From positions 1 to 64,000 of the forward strand of contig NZ_SJPY01000005.1 in the NCBI RefSeq assembly GCF_007860185.1: a stretch of DNA of 64,000 nucleotides, read 5' to 3'. Shown here one piece after another: positions 55,002 to 61,869 of this stretch (position 1 is the first letter of the stretch; the number at the start of each line of letters is the position of its first letter). A model generated the notes under the pieces. It worked only from the letters and a program-made list of their open reading frames with translations. It searched no databases and was not told where the DNA came from. The position numbers were made by a program, and so were the translations under genes. This DNA is from Novipirellula aureliae (GTDB taxonomy: Bacteria; Planctomycetota; Planctomycetia; Pirellulales; Pirellulaceae).

Positions 55002-55103
55002 CTTAGCATTCTGCCATTGTTTGCTCTGTCGGGAGTTGAAGAGCGATTGTCCTCGCCACTTCGTTTAGCTTACATTGTTTCGATTCTGGCGTCGTTATCG
55101 AAC
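55002..55103 (+). pseudogene. Short fragment of a CzcA-like RND pump
   Basis: Translation LSILPLFALSGVEERLSSPL then RLAYIVSILASLS matches FIPLFALGGMEGKLFAPLGV and AYIVSILSSL in the intact pump at 45573. About 30 residues remain, immediately before the CDF gene at 55126. Together with the remnants at 37345 and 57027 it shows an RND operon once surrounded these CDF genes. Confidence 0.75.
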
Positions 55104-55125
55104 CACCAAGTGTATTTATTTCATC

Positions 55126-56037
55126 ATGAAACCATCAACCGCGAATGCCTATCGAGAAGCAACCGCCGCATCCGTTCTGGGATTGGTCGTCAATTTCAGT
55201 TTGGCAGTCGTCAAACTGGTCGGTGGCTTGCTAGGGCATTCATTCGCGTTGATATCCGATGCAGCCAATTCGATGGGAGATGTGTTGACATCGCTCGTCG
55301 TGCTGTTTGCGCTTCGTGTGGCTCAGAAGCCCGCCGACTCAGAGCATCCTTACGGACACACACGAATTGAGGCGGTTGCCGGATCGAATGTTGCGGTGCT
55401 CATTCTTGTCTCTGCGGTTTGGATTGGCTGGGAAGCGATTGGGCGATTCTCAACGACGCATCCGCTCCCGCCGATTTGGACGCTTTGGATCGCCGGTGGA
55501 AATGCTGCGATTAAGGAGAGCTTGTACCGATATAAGATGCGAATCGGCCGTCGAACCGGCTCAAGTGCTGTGATTGCGAATGCGTGGGATCATCGCAGCG
55601 ATGCGTTGTGTTCGCTGGCTGTTTTAGTCGGTTTAGGAATCGTTCGCGTTGGTGGGCCGCAATATATTTGGGCCGATGAAATCGCTGCATTATTTGTTGT
55701 TGCAGCGATCAGTTGGACCGCTATCAAGTTGTTGCAACAAAGCACTAATGAATTAATGGATGTTCAAGCAAACAATGAATTGGTAGATCAAATGCGAATG
55801 ACAGCAATAAAAGTCGAAGGAGTGAAAGACATTGAAAAATTTCGGGTCCGCAAATCAGGCTTAGAATATTTTGCTGACATTCACGTTCAAGTGGATCCAC
55901 AAGCAACGGTTGAGAAAGGCCACGCGATCGGACATGCCGCCAAGGAGGCGTTGCTCAGTGAGCATGGCCTTCTCCGAGACGTCCTTGTTCACCTAGAACC
56001 CTATCGACCCGCAAACATTCCCAACAAATTGCAATAG
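55126..56037 (+). CDS. Cation diffusion facilitator transporter
   Basis: 303 residues from ATG 55126. Helix 2 reads SFALISDAANSMGDVLTSLV (metal-site D and N-x3-D) and helix 5 has NAWDHRSDALCSLAVL (H-x3-D). The C-terminal cytoplasmic domain (KVEGVKDIEKFRVRKSG) is the usual dimer domain. It exports divalent cations such as Zn or Fe by proton exchange. The next gene is a second CDF, 35 bases on. Confidence 0.88.
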   Translation: MKPSTANAYREATAASVLGLVVNFSLAVVKLVGGLLGHSFALISDAANSMGDVLTSLVVLFALRVAQKPADSEHPYGHTRIEAVAGSNVAVLILVSAVWIGWEAIGRFSTTHPLPPIWTLWIAGGNAAIKESLYRYKMRIGRRTGSSAVIANAWDHRSDALCSLAVLVGLGIVRVGGPQYIWADEIAALFVVAAISWTAIKLLQQSTNELMDVQANNELVDQMRMTAIKVEGVKDIEKFRVRKSGLEYFADIHVQVDPQATVEKGHAIGHAAKEALLSEHGLLRDVLVHLEPYRPANIPNKLQ

Positions 56038-56072
56038 AACGCATTCGTACGATTTACGCTAATGAGGTCAAT

Positions 56073-57023
56073 ATGAACAAATGGGAACACGACCATTCCT
56101 TTGGTCAAGATAAGAAGAAACCCGGCGAGTTCCGAACTCTAATTGTCATTGCAATGACGTTCACGACGATGATCCTTGAGATTGTCGCGGGCATCATTTA
56201 TGGTTCGATGGCGTTGTTAGCTGATGGCCTGCACATGGCTTCGCATGCAAGCGCCCTGATGATTTCGATGATTGCCTACGTTTACGCTCGGCGGTACGCT
56301 CACGACAAGCGATTCAGTTTTGGTACTGGAAAAGTCAATTCGTTGGCAGGTTTTACCGGAGCGATCCTATTAGCCGCGTTCGCACTTGTGATGGCGTGGG
56401 AAAGCGTCGGACGACTGTTCGCACCTTTACCGATTGCTTTCAACCAAGCTCTGATGGTGGCCGTCTTCGGACTTGTCGTAAACGGCTTGTCTGTTTTGGT
56501 ACTCGGCCATGACCACGGGCATCACCATGACCATGAGCACCATGATGAACACGCACACGATCACTCGCATCATCATGAACATGATCACAATCTTCGCTCC
56601 GCTTATCTACATGTTTTAGCAGACGCATTGACATCGGTGCTGGCGATATTCGCGCTGCTCGCTGGTAAGTATTACGCACTGAATTGGCTTGATCCCGTGA
56701 TGGGCATTGTTGGTGCGGTACTGGTGGCTCGTTGGTCTTATGGCTTATTGAAAATGACAATCGCCGTACTGCTAGATCATCAGGGGCCACAAGAACTACA
56801 AGAACTAATCCGGCGCAACATCGCCGACATTCAGGGAGCGGACGTTGTGGATCTGCATCTGTGGCAAATCGGCCCCGGCATGTACAGCCTCATCATGTCG
56901 ATTGCTACCAGCGATCCACTTGAAGTGCAGCTGTACAAACAAGCGATCCCGCAAGACTCGGGGATCGTTCACATAACTGTTGAAGTCCACCAGGATCATA
57001 ACGTGAGCAGTCAAACTGGATGA
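56073..57023 (+). CDS. dmeF: DmeF-like CDF cobalt/nickel transporter
   Basis: 316 residues. The N-terminus WEHDHSFGQDKKKPGE is typical of DmeF-like CDFs. Helix 2 has SMALLADGLHMASHA with HD-type site residues, helix 5 HVLADALTSVLAI, and between them is a His-rich loop (about 149-178: HDHGHHHDHEHHDEHAHDHS). The final part (GMYSLIMSIATSDPLEVQ) is duplicated at 37759. It likely exports Co(II) or Ni(II). It follows a first CDF and is followed by an outer-membrane factor fragment. Confidence 0.88.
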   Translation: MNKWEHDHSFGQDKKKPGEFRTLIVIAMTFTTMILEIVAGIIYGSMALLADGLHMASHASALMISMIAYVYARRYAHDKRFSFGTGKVNSLAGFTGAILLAAFALVMAWESVGRLFAPLPIAFNQALMVAVFGLVVNGLSVLVLGHDHGHHHDHEHHDEHAHDHSHHHEHDHNLRSAYLHVLADALTSVLAIFALLAGKYYALNWLDPVMGIVGAVLVARWSYGLLKMTIAVLLDHQGPQELQELIRRNIADIQGADVVDLHLWQIGPGMYSLIMSIATSDPLEVQLYKQAIPQDSGIVHITVEVHQDHNVSSQTG

Positions 57024-57026
57024 GAC

Positions 57027-57151
57027 AAATTCTGCGAGACCACCAAGTTGATGGCTTTGTCTTAACTGGATCGCTCGACGTCGTGATTGATAACAGTGGT
57101 GACGACAGTTTGCGAGGACTAACTCTTAGTCAAAATCAGGCCGAATTTTGA
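57027..57151 (+). pseudogene. C-terminal fragment of a CzcC-like outer-membrane factor
   Basis: Translation gives RDHQVDGFVLTGSLDVVIDN then SGDDSLRGLTLSQNQAEF and a stop. The intact protein at 41466 ends RVDGYVLTGALDAVIDN then SGDDSLRGLTFSQQ. Only about 40 residues remain, so this is a relic. Confidence 0.85.
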
Positions 57152-57179
57152 AGACGGAATAAATTCCATTTTTAGATGC

Positions 57180-58505
57180 TTACTCCTGTTCTTCCTGGGT
57201 GGGCTCCATGTGAGCCAAAAACACGCGTTCGCCTGCAAAGATCACGACAAATCCAATCAGCGATACCCAAATCACCAATGTGTCGCTGGTCGCCTTCATC
57301 CAGACAAATGCTCCCAGGATGACAACGTCGAGGATGATTGCAGTGATCAGCACCGCCGCGTTAGCGTTGACCTCGTTCTTCAAGTGGCGCAGCACGCCCC
57401 AGTGGATCGCGATGTCCATGACGATGTAAAAGATCGCCCCAAGAGATGCGATGCGGCCAAGGTCAAAGAAGATTGTTAGCGTGATGGCAATCACAATCGT
57501 GTAAACAAGTGTGTGCTTTTGAATGTCGCCCGGCATCCCAAAATGTTTGTGCGGTACGAGTTTCATTTCGCTAAGCATCGCCAACATCCGAGACACTGCG
57601 AAGGTACTTGCCAACAGCCCCGAGATGGTCGCAATGACCGCTAATCCCACGGTAAAGTAGCGTCCCCATTGCCCAAACGCTGGTTCGGCGGCCTTGGACA
57701 ACGCATAGTCGCGGTGCTCAATGATCTGCGAAACGCTTAGGTTGCCAGACACGGCCAAAGCGACGAGCAGATAGACAACTAAACATATCGATAGTGACCA
57801 GATGATCGAACGCCCGATGTTCTTCTTCGGTTCTTTGATTTCCGATCCGCTGTTAGTGATTGTGGTAAATCCCTTGTAGGCGAGCAGTGCTAGCGCCGTC
57901 GCGGATAGAAAACTCGTACTTGTCGTTCGTTCCGTTACCCCGACGGCGTCGAAAGACAACCCGGAAACGTACAAACCAGCTCCCGCAAAAATCAGAATGC
58001 CGCCGATCTTGATGACCGCCGTCACCATCGAAAACTTCCCAATAAAACTTGTAGACAGAATGTTGATCAGGAACACAAAGATCAATAATCCGACGCCGAG
58101 AGCGGGAACCCAAAACGTCGTGTCCTCCACGCTCATCAGTTGCAACGTGTAGGTCCCGAAGGTCCTTGCGACGAGACTTTCATTGATCACCATCGAGAAG
58201 TACATCAGTAACGCCATGCCAGCCGTGATGGTTCCTTTGCCGTAGGCTTTCATCAAAAACATGCCGATGCCGCCAGCCGATGGATACTTTTGCGCCATCT
58301 TTACATACGAGTACGAGCTGAATCCGGCGACAACGGCGGCAGCAAGAAACGCTAATGGAAAGAGACCGCCCGCTTGTTGGGCCACTTGCCCAGTTAGAGC
58401 AAAGATTCCTGCACCAATCATCACGCCCGTACCCATCGCAACCGAGCCGGTTAAGGAGAGACTGTTTTCTTTGTACTGATTCTTGCCCGATTTTTCGTCG
58501 CTCAT
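57180..58505 (-). CDS. APC-superfamily amino acid permease
   Basis: 441 residues from ATG 58505 (MSDEKSGKNQYKENSLSL); the longer frame to 58562 is not needed. Helix 1 carries the substrate motif GTGVMIGAGIFALTGQVA. About 12 hydrophobic segments follow, including ATALALLAYKGFTTITNSGSEIKEP, in which the E-x-K-x-P motif is typical. Substrate unknown. It appears unrelated to metal resistance. The 5' flank holds the repeat at 58545. Confidence 0.85.
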   Translation of the reverse strand: MSDEKSGKNQYKENSLSLTGSVAMGTGVMIGAGIFALTGQVAQQAGGLFPLAFLAAAVVAGFSSYSYVKMAQKYPSAGGIGMFLMKAYGKGTITAGMALLMYFSMVINESLVARTFGTYTLQLMSVEDTTFWVPALGVGLLIFVFLINILSTSFIGKFSMVTAVIKIGGILIFAGAGLYVSGLSFDAVGVTERTTSTSFLSATALALLAYKGFTTITNSGSEIKEPKKNIGRSIIWSLSICLVVYLLVALAVSGNLSVSQIIEHRDYALSKAAEPAFGQWGRYFTVGLAVIATISGLLASTFAVSRMLAMLSEMKLVPHKHFGMPGDIQKHTLVYTIVIAITLTIFFDLGRIASLGAIFYIVMDIAIHWGVLRHLKNEVNANAAVLITAIILDVVILGAFVWMKATSDTLVIWVSLIGFVVIFAGERVFLAHMEPTQEEQE

Positions 58506-58544
58506 ACTTTGCCGCTTTGTCGTAGGACGGAATTCATCGTAATG

Positions 58545-58594
58545 GTGGCTTCTGGCCGCCAACTTCTTTGAAGACGTGGCGGCTAGAAGGCAAC
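58545..58594. repeat. GTGGCTTCTGGCCGCCA palindromic repeat
   Basis: GTGGCTTCTGGCCGCCA (58545-58561) is imperfectly complementary to TGGCGGCTAGAAGGCAAC (58577-58594). Same family as 38112 and half-sites 25078 and 43809. Confidence 0.65.
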
Positions 58595-58647
58595 ACTACA
58601 ATCGGCTTCGCAAATACCATGCCAGCATGCTGTAGGCTGTAGGCTGT

Positions 58648-58672
58648 TACCCTGGTAGGGTATTGTTATAAT
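58648..58672 (+). promoter_or_regulatory. Palindromic operator and -10 box before the ECF sigma gene
   Basis: TACCCTGGTAGGGTA (58648-58662) is an inverted repeat with three-base spacer. TATAAT follows at 58667-58672, only six bases before the ATG at 58679, so the transcript may be leaderless. C-tract/G-tract dyads of this kind are used by CsoR/RcnR- or MerR-type metal regulators; no such regulator gene is in the window. Confidence 0.6.
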
Positions 58673-58678
58673 GGTGTG

Positions 58679-59233
58679 ATGGAGCCGCCGCGTGCAAAAT
58701 CCGCATCCCATTACCTTTCGCAGCAAGACGTCCAGTCGGCAGCGGCTGGGGATCGTACTGCGCAGCGACTGATTTACGAAGCGACATCGGATCGCGTTTT
58801 CCGCTTGATGGTTCGGATGGTCGGCCAGCAGGACGCTGACGACCTGACCCAACAAACGTTTGTCCGAGCGTTCACCAAGCTCGATCAATTCAACGGTGAG
58901 TCGAAGTTTGAGACTTGGCTATACCGACTGGCCACCAACGAAGCGTTGCAGCATCTGCGTCGTGAAAAGCACCGGCGAACAAAAGAACTCGTCGTCGAAC
59001 CGACCGCTCGACACATCGATCAGGTCGAACAATACGAGCGTGCGGCGACGGTACGAACCGCCCTCGACCGACTCGATCCCGAACTGCGAGCGATCTTCAC
59101 GCTCAAGGAAGAAAGCGGATTGTCATACCAGGAGATCGCCGTTACGCTTGGAATTCCCGAAGGGACGGTCGGTTCGCGGTTGAACCGGGCACGCCGGGAG
59201 TTGCGAACGTTGATAGACGGGAGTTGGGAGTGA
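58679..59233 (+). CDS. ECF-type sigma-70 factor
   Basis: 184 residues. Region 2 reads SDRVFRLMVRMVGQQDADDL then TQQTFVRAFTKLDQF and FETWLYRLATNEALQHLRR. Region 4 has LDPELRAIFTLKEESGLSYQ then EIAVTLGIPEGTVGSRLNRARREL. It directs RNA polymerase to a small regulon, probably the metal genes nearby. No anti-sigma gene follows; the one in this window is at 11729. The stop codon lies inside a GGGAGT palindrome. No ribosome site is visible, consistent with a leaderless start. Confidence 0.93.
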   Translation: MEPPRAKSASHYLSQQDVQSAAAGDRTAQRLIYEATSDRVFRLMVRMVGQQDADDLTQQTFVRAFTKLDQFNGESKFETWLYRLATNEALQHLRREKHRRTKELVVEPTARHIDQVEQYERAATVRTALDRLDPELRAIFTLKEESGLSYQEIAVTLGIPEGTVGSRLNRARRELRTLIDGSWE

Positions 59234-59279
59234 AGAAGGAGGGATCTGTGCTCTCCAGTCTGCTTCACTCCAAACTCCC
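59219..59279. repeat. GGGAGT-type palindromic element at the sigma gene 3' end
   Basis: GGGAGTTGGGAGTGAAG (59219-59235) and CTTCACTCCAAACTCCC (59263-59279) match as inverted arms in 16 of 17 positions. The sigma stop codon (59231) is inside the left arm. No T-run follows, so it is not a standard terminator. Confidence 0.8.
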
Positions 59280-59286
59280 TTGCTTC

Positions 59287-60999
59287 TTATTGAGGGCAAC
59301 CCACTGTTCGGTCCAACTGGGCAATCGTACCCGCTAATGTGGCGTCGATGCGGGCGAGCTGGGTCTCGAACATTAGCAGCTCGCGGTAGGTTTCGATCAG
59401 CGTGAAGAAGTCCGTGCGTTTGCCTCGGTAGTCGGCGATTGACAGTCTGAGTGTGTCTTCGGTTCGCGGGATGATGCGATCTTCGTAGATGTTGCGTTGC
59501 TCGACCAGGGCGTCGGCTTGGACGATCAGGCGGCGAATTTTTCCGTAAAGCTCGTCGCGTTCCGCTTCCAGTCGGCGGGTCGTGCTGCTGGTTCGGTGCG
59601 ATGCCTCACGAATGCCTGCGTTGATTTTATCTCGCCAAATTGGAAGTGTTGTTCCAAAACTAAGGCTAACATTGTCGTGACCGTCGGCGACAGGACTGAG
59701 GACTTTATGGTCGTCGCTAATCAAACTCCAATTGATTCCAACATTGAAGTCAGGATATTTTTGTAGACATGCCAGCGTTTGCTTGTCACGATCGCGTTGG
59801 ATTTCCCATGCGAGGCCGCGTAGCTTCGGGTTGCACTGCTCGGCCAAGGCGATCAATGCTTCGATTTGCTGCGGAGTCTCGATTGTTGATAGCTCGGCAC
59901 TGGCTTCTGGCATCATCGCCACTGGCTGCTGAAGCAATGTCGCTAAATCCGCTTGTCCGAGTTCTTTTTGTTTGTGAAGTGCGACAAGCTGATCATCAAG
60001 TCGGTCGGTTTCGAGTTGGGCACGCAAAACATCCTGTTGCGAGCCGCCGCTGCGGTAGCGTGCTTCGGCAACGTCGGTCAAGTCGGCCACAAGCTCTTTT
60101 GTCTCGTCAATGATCTTGATCGCTCGCGTTGCAAACCACACTTCGTAGTAGGCTAAACGTACCGATTCGGCAATCTCTCGCTCGATTGCGTCGACTTCGG
60201 TTTGGGCGATTAGCACTTCACGACTCGCGATTACGGCTTTCGTTTTCAATTTGTCTGGATAGGGCACTGCTTGATTGATCGACATCTGGTGACCGACACG
60301 GCCGCCAGCGGTTTGCAGAGCTTGGTCTTGAAATGGCCAGAAAGTATTGTTGAATGACGGGTCAGGCAATGCCTTAGCTTGCGGGATGACGTTGGTTGCT
60401 GCAGCGACGCGCTGCCTAGCTGCGAGTATCTTTGGATGCCGCGACAGTGCTTCGGCAACGAAGTACTCGACGGGAGCAGAACGCGAGTTGGGAGAAGGCG
60501 AGTTGGGGGAGGGGGAGTCAGGGAGAGTGGGAGTCTGGGAGTCTGGGCGATCGGAAGCCTCGGAGTCGGTGACTATTCCTTCATCTTCATCGCTCTCCGT
60601 GTCTCCTTGTCTCCCTCTGTCCTCTTCTTCCTTCTCCCCATCTCCCTGGCTCGCCTTCTCCCCATCTTCCTTGGGCGGATCGAGTTGCAGAAAGTCTCCA
60701 AAACTTCGTTTACCCTCTTCCTTGAGTGGTTGATCGAAGATAGCGGGCGATGCGATTACTATCCCGTCGTTGTAGGCGGCGGGCTGAACGCCCCTTGTTT
60801 CCGGCCCGCTAAGGACTTGTTGCCAGTCGACGTCGCTGATCGCGACCGAATCCGGGTTCGATACGGCGGCCGGAATAGTGGATTTTCCAACCTGAACACC
60901 ACGCTGGGAGGCACAACCGGTCGCCGACCCGGCAACCAATGCTGCTAGCAGCAAGCGTTTTGCTCGGGTTGTCCCGAGTGAAAAAGATTGCCGATTCAT
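59287..60999 (-). CDS. TolC/CusC-like outer-membrane efflux lipoprotein
   Basis: 570 residues. The signal ends LLLAALVAGSATGC (Cys 29). A long acidic and Ser/Pro-rich linker (about 95-170: EEDRGRQGDTESDEDEG, LPDSPSPNSPSPNS) is coded by GGGAGT-type repeats. Two outer-membrane efflux domains follow (YFVAEALSRHPKILAARQRV, MSINQAVPYPDKLKTKAVIA, SFGTTLPIWRDKINAGIREA). It is transcribed away from the Cys-rich gene and adaptor at 61133-64000, the likely partners. Confidence 0.88.
   Translation of the reverse strand: MNRQSFSLGTTRAKRLLLAALVAGSATGCASQRGVQVGKSTIPAAVSNPDSVAISDVDWQQVLSGPETRGVQPAAYNDGIVIASPAIFDQPLKEEGKRSFGDFLQLDPPKEDGEKASQGDGEKEEEDRGRQGDTESDEDEGIVTDSEASDRPDSQTPTLPDSPSPNSPSPNSRSAPVEYFVAEALSRHPKILAARQRVAAATNVIPQAKALPDPSFNNTFWPFQDQALQTAGGRVGHQMSINQAVPYPDKLKTKAVIASREVLIAQTEVDAIEREIAESVRLAYYEVWFATRAIKIIDETKELVADLTDVAEARYRSGGSQQDVLRAQLETDRLDDQLVALHKQKELGQADLATLLQQPVAMMPEASAELSTIETPQQIEALIALAEQCNPKLRGLAWEIQRDRDKQTLACLQKYPDFNVGINWSLISDDHKVLSPVADGHDNVSLSFGTTLPIWRDKINAGIREASHRTSSTTRRLEAERDELYGKIRRLIVQADALVEQRNIYEDRIIPRTEDTLRLSIADYRGKRTDFFTLIETYRELLMFETQLARIDATLAGTIAQLDRTVGCPQ
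60485..60670. repeat. GGGAGT run and facing CTCCC run inside the efflux lipoprotein gene
   Basis: G-rich words (GGGAGTCTGGGAGTCTGGG at about 60528) are faced by C-rich words (CTTCTCCCCATCTCCC at about 60632). They form an inverted arrangement entirely in frame in the gene. Confidence 0.75.
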
Positions 61000-61045
61000 G
61001 ACGCTGGTGTCCTGATGAGTTATAATTGAGCTGTCAAAGTTTACC

Positions 61046-61117
61046 TAACCGGTTAATTCCTATTGAACTTTTCGGCCAGATAACCGATATTAGTCACATA
61101 CCGGGTATGGGTATAAT
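61046..61117. promoter_or_regulatory. Divergent regulatory region with two dyads
   Basis: TAACCGGTTA (61046-61055) is a perfect palindrome. CATACCGGGTATG (61097-61109) is a second palindrome two bases before TATAAT (61112-61117). The latter resembles the dyad before the sigma gene at 58648. The region separates the minus-strand efflux lipoprotein from the plus-strand Cys-rich gene. Binding by a metal-responsive regulator is inferred. Confidence 0.55.
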
Positions 61118-61132
61118 TTTCGGAAGGTCACA

Positions 61133-61687
61133 GTGAGCAACTCCCCCCTAATTCGCATCGCCGTTAATCTTTGTCTGATCGCTGCAATCGCGATTCAGCC
61201 AATGGTGTTGGTTGCTGCGCAGGGAAGTTGTGCTCAAGGTCAGTGCTGCGAGGCCAAAACGGTCTGCCACGCATGCAAATGCTGTGAAGTGAAAGCGGAC
61301 GGCGATCTGTGCGGTTGCTGTAGTGGCAACAAAAAGGACGCCGACAGTTGCTGCACGAAGAAAACTGAACGCCCCACGCACGATGAATTGTTCGGCGAAA
61401 TCTCCGATGTCGTTCCTGAGCCACCGAAATCCGACGACGAGAAATTGGCTGAGGACCAAGTTGCGTTGTCATCGTGCATGTGTGGCATTCGATCAGAACC
61501 ACTAGCACCGGCACCACATCACGTACCTGTCCCCCAGGTTCGTGAATTAGTCGTGATTGCGTACTTGGATCACGTTGCATCCGAGGCTGGACTTTCAATT
61601 CGTCCAGATCAATTGATGTCACGATTGCCGATCGGCGATCACTCACCGCATTTCTCTCAGCGGTTTCTTTGCATCTGGCGCATTTAG
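61133..61687 (+). CDS. Secreted Cys-rich protein
   Basis: 184 residues from GTG 61133 with GGAAGG upstream. A signal peptide (about 1-28) precedes clusters CAQGQCCEAKTVCHACKCC, CGCCSG and CC (about 33-75), then a cysteine-poor acidic part. It is of the same kind as 19138 and 43191: a secreted Cys cluster next to an RND gene set. It is likely a metal binder. The 180 bases after it hold no gene. Confidence 0.65.
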   Translation: MSNSPLIRIAVNLCLIAAIAIQPMVLVAAQGSCAQGQCCEAKTVCHACKCCEVKADGDLCGCCSGNKKDADSCCTKKTERPTHDELFGEISDVVPEPPKSDDEKLAEDQVALSSCMCGIRSEPLAPAPHHVPVPQVRELVVIAYLDHVASEAGLSIRPDQLMSRLPIGDHSPHFSQRFLCIWRI

Positions 61688-61869
61688 CGTTGTCTCGATA
61701 GGAGAGCTGCGCGCGTCGCTCTTCGTGTTCAAGTTGGCTTTCACGCGAATGATGCTGCGCGCACGTTCCGTGTGAAGTCTTTCCAGATGCAATCCCTACG
61801 CGATTTGATCGCGTCACCCTTTGATTTGCCGACCGCGTTTGCGTGGCGGCAATGATCGCGAGTTCAGTC

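Noticed and set aside
54720-55370. 216-codon plus-strand frame
   Set aside because: Only 30 residues (55002-55103) have meaning, as an RND relic; the rest overlaps NDH-2 and a CDF gene.
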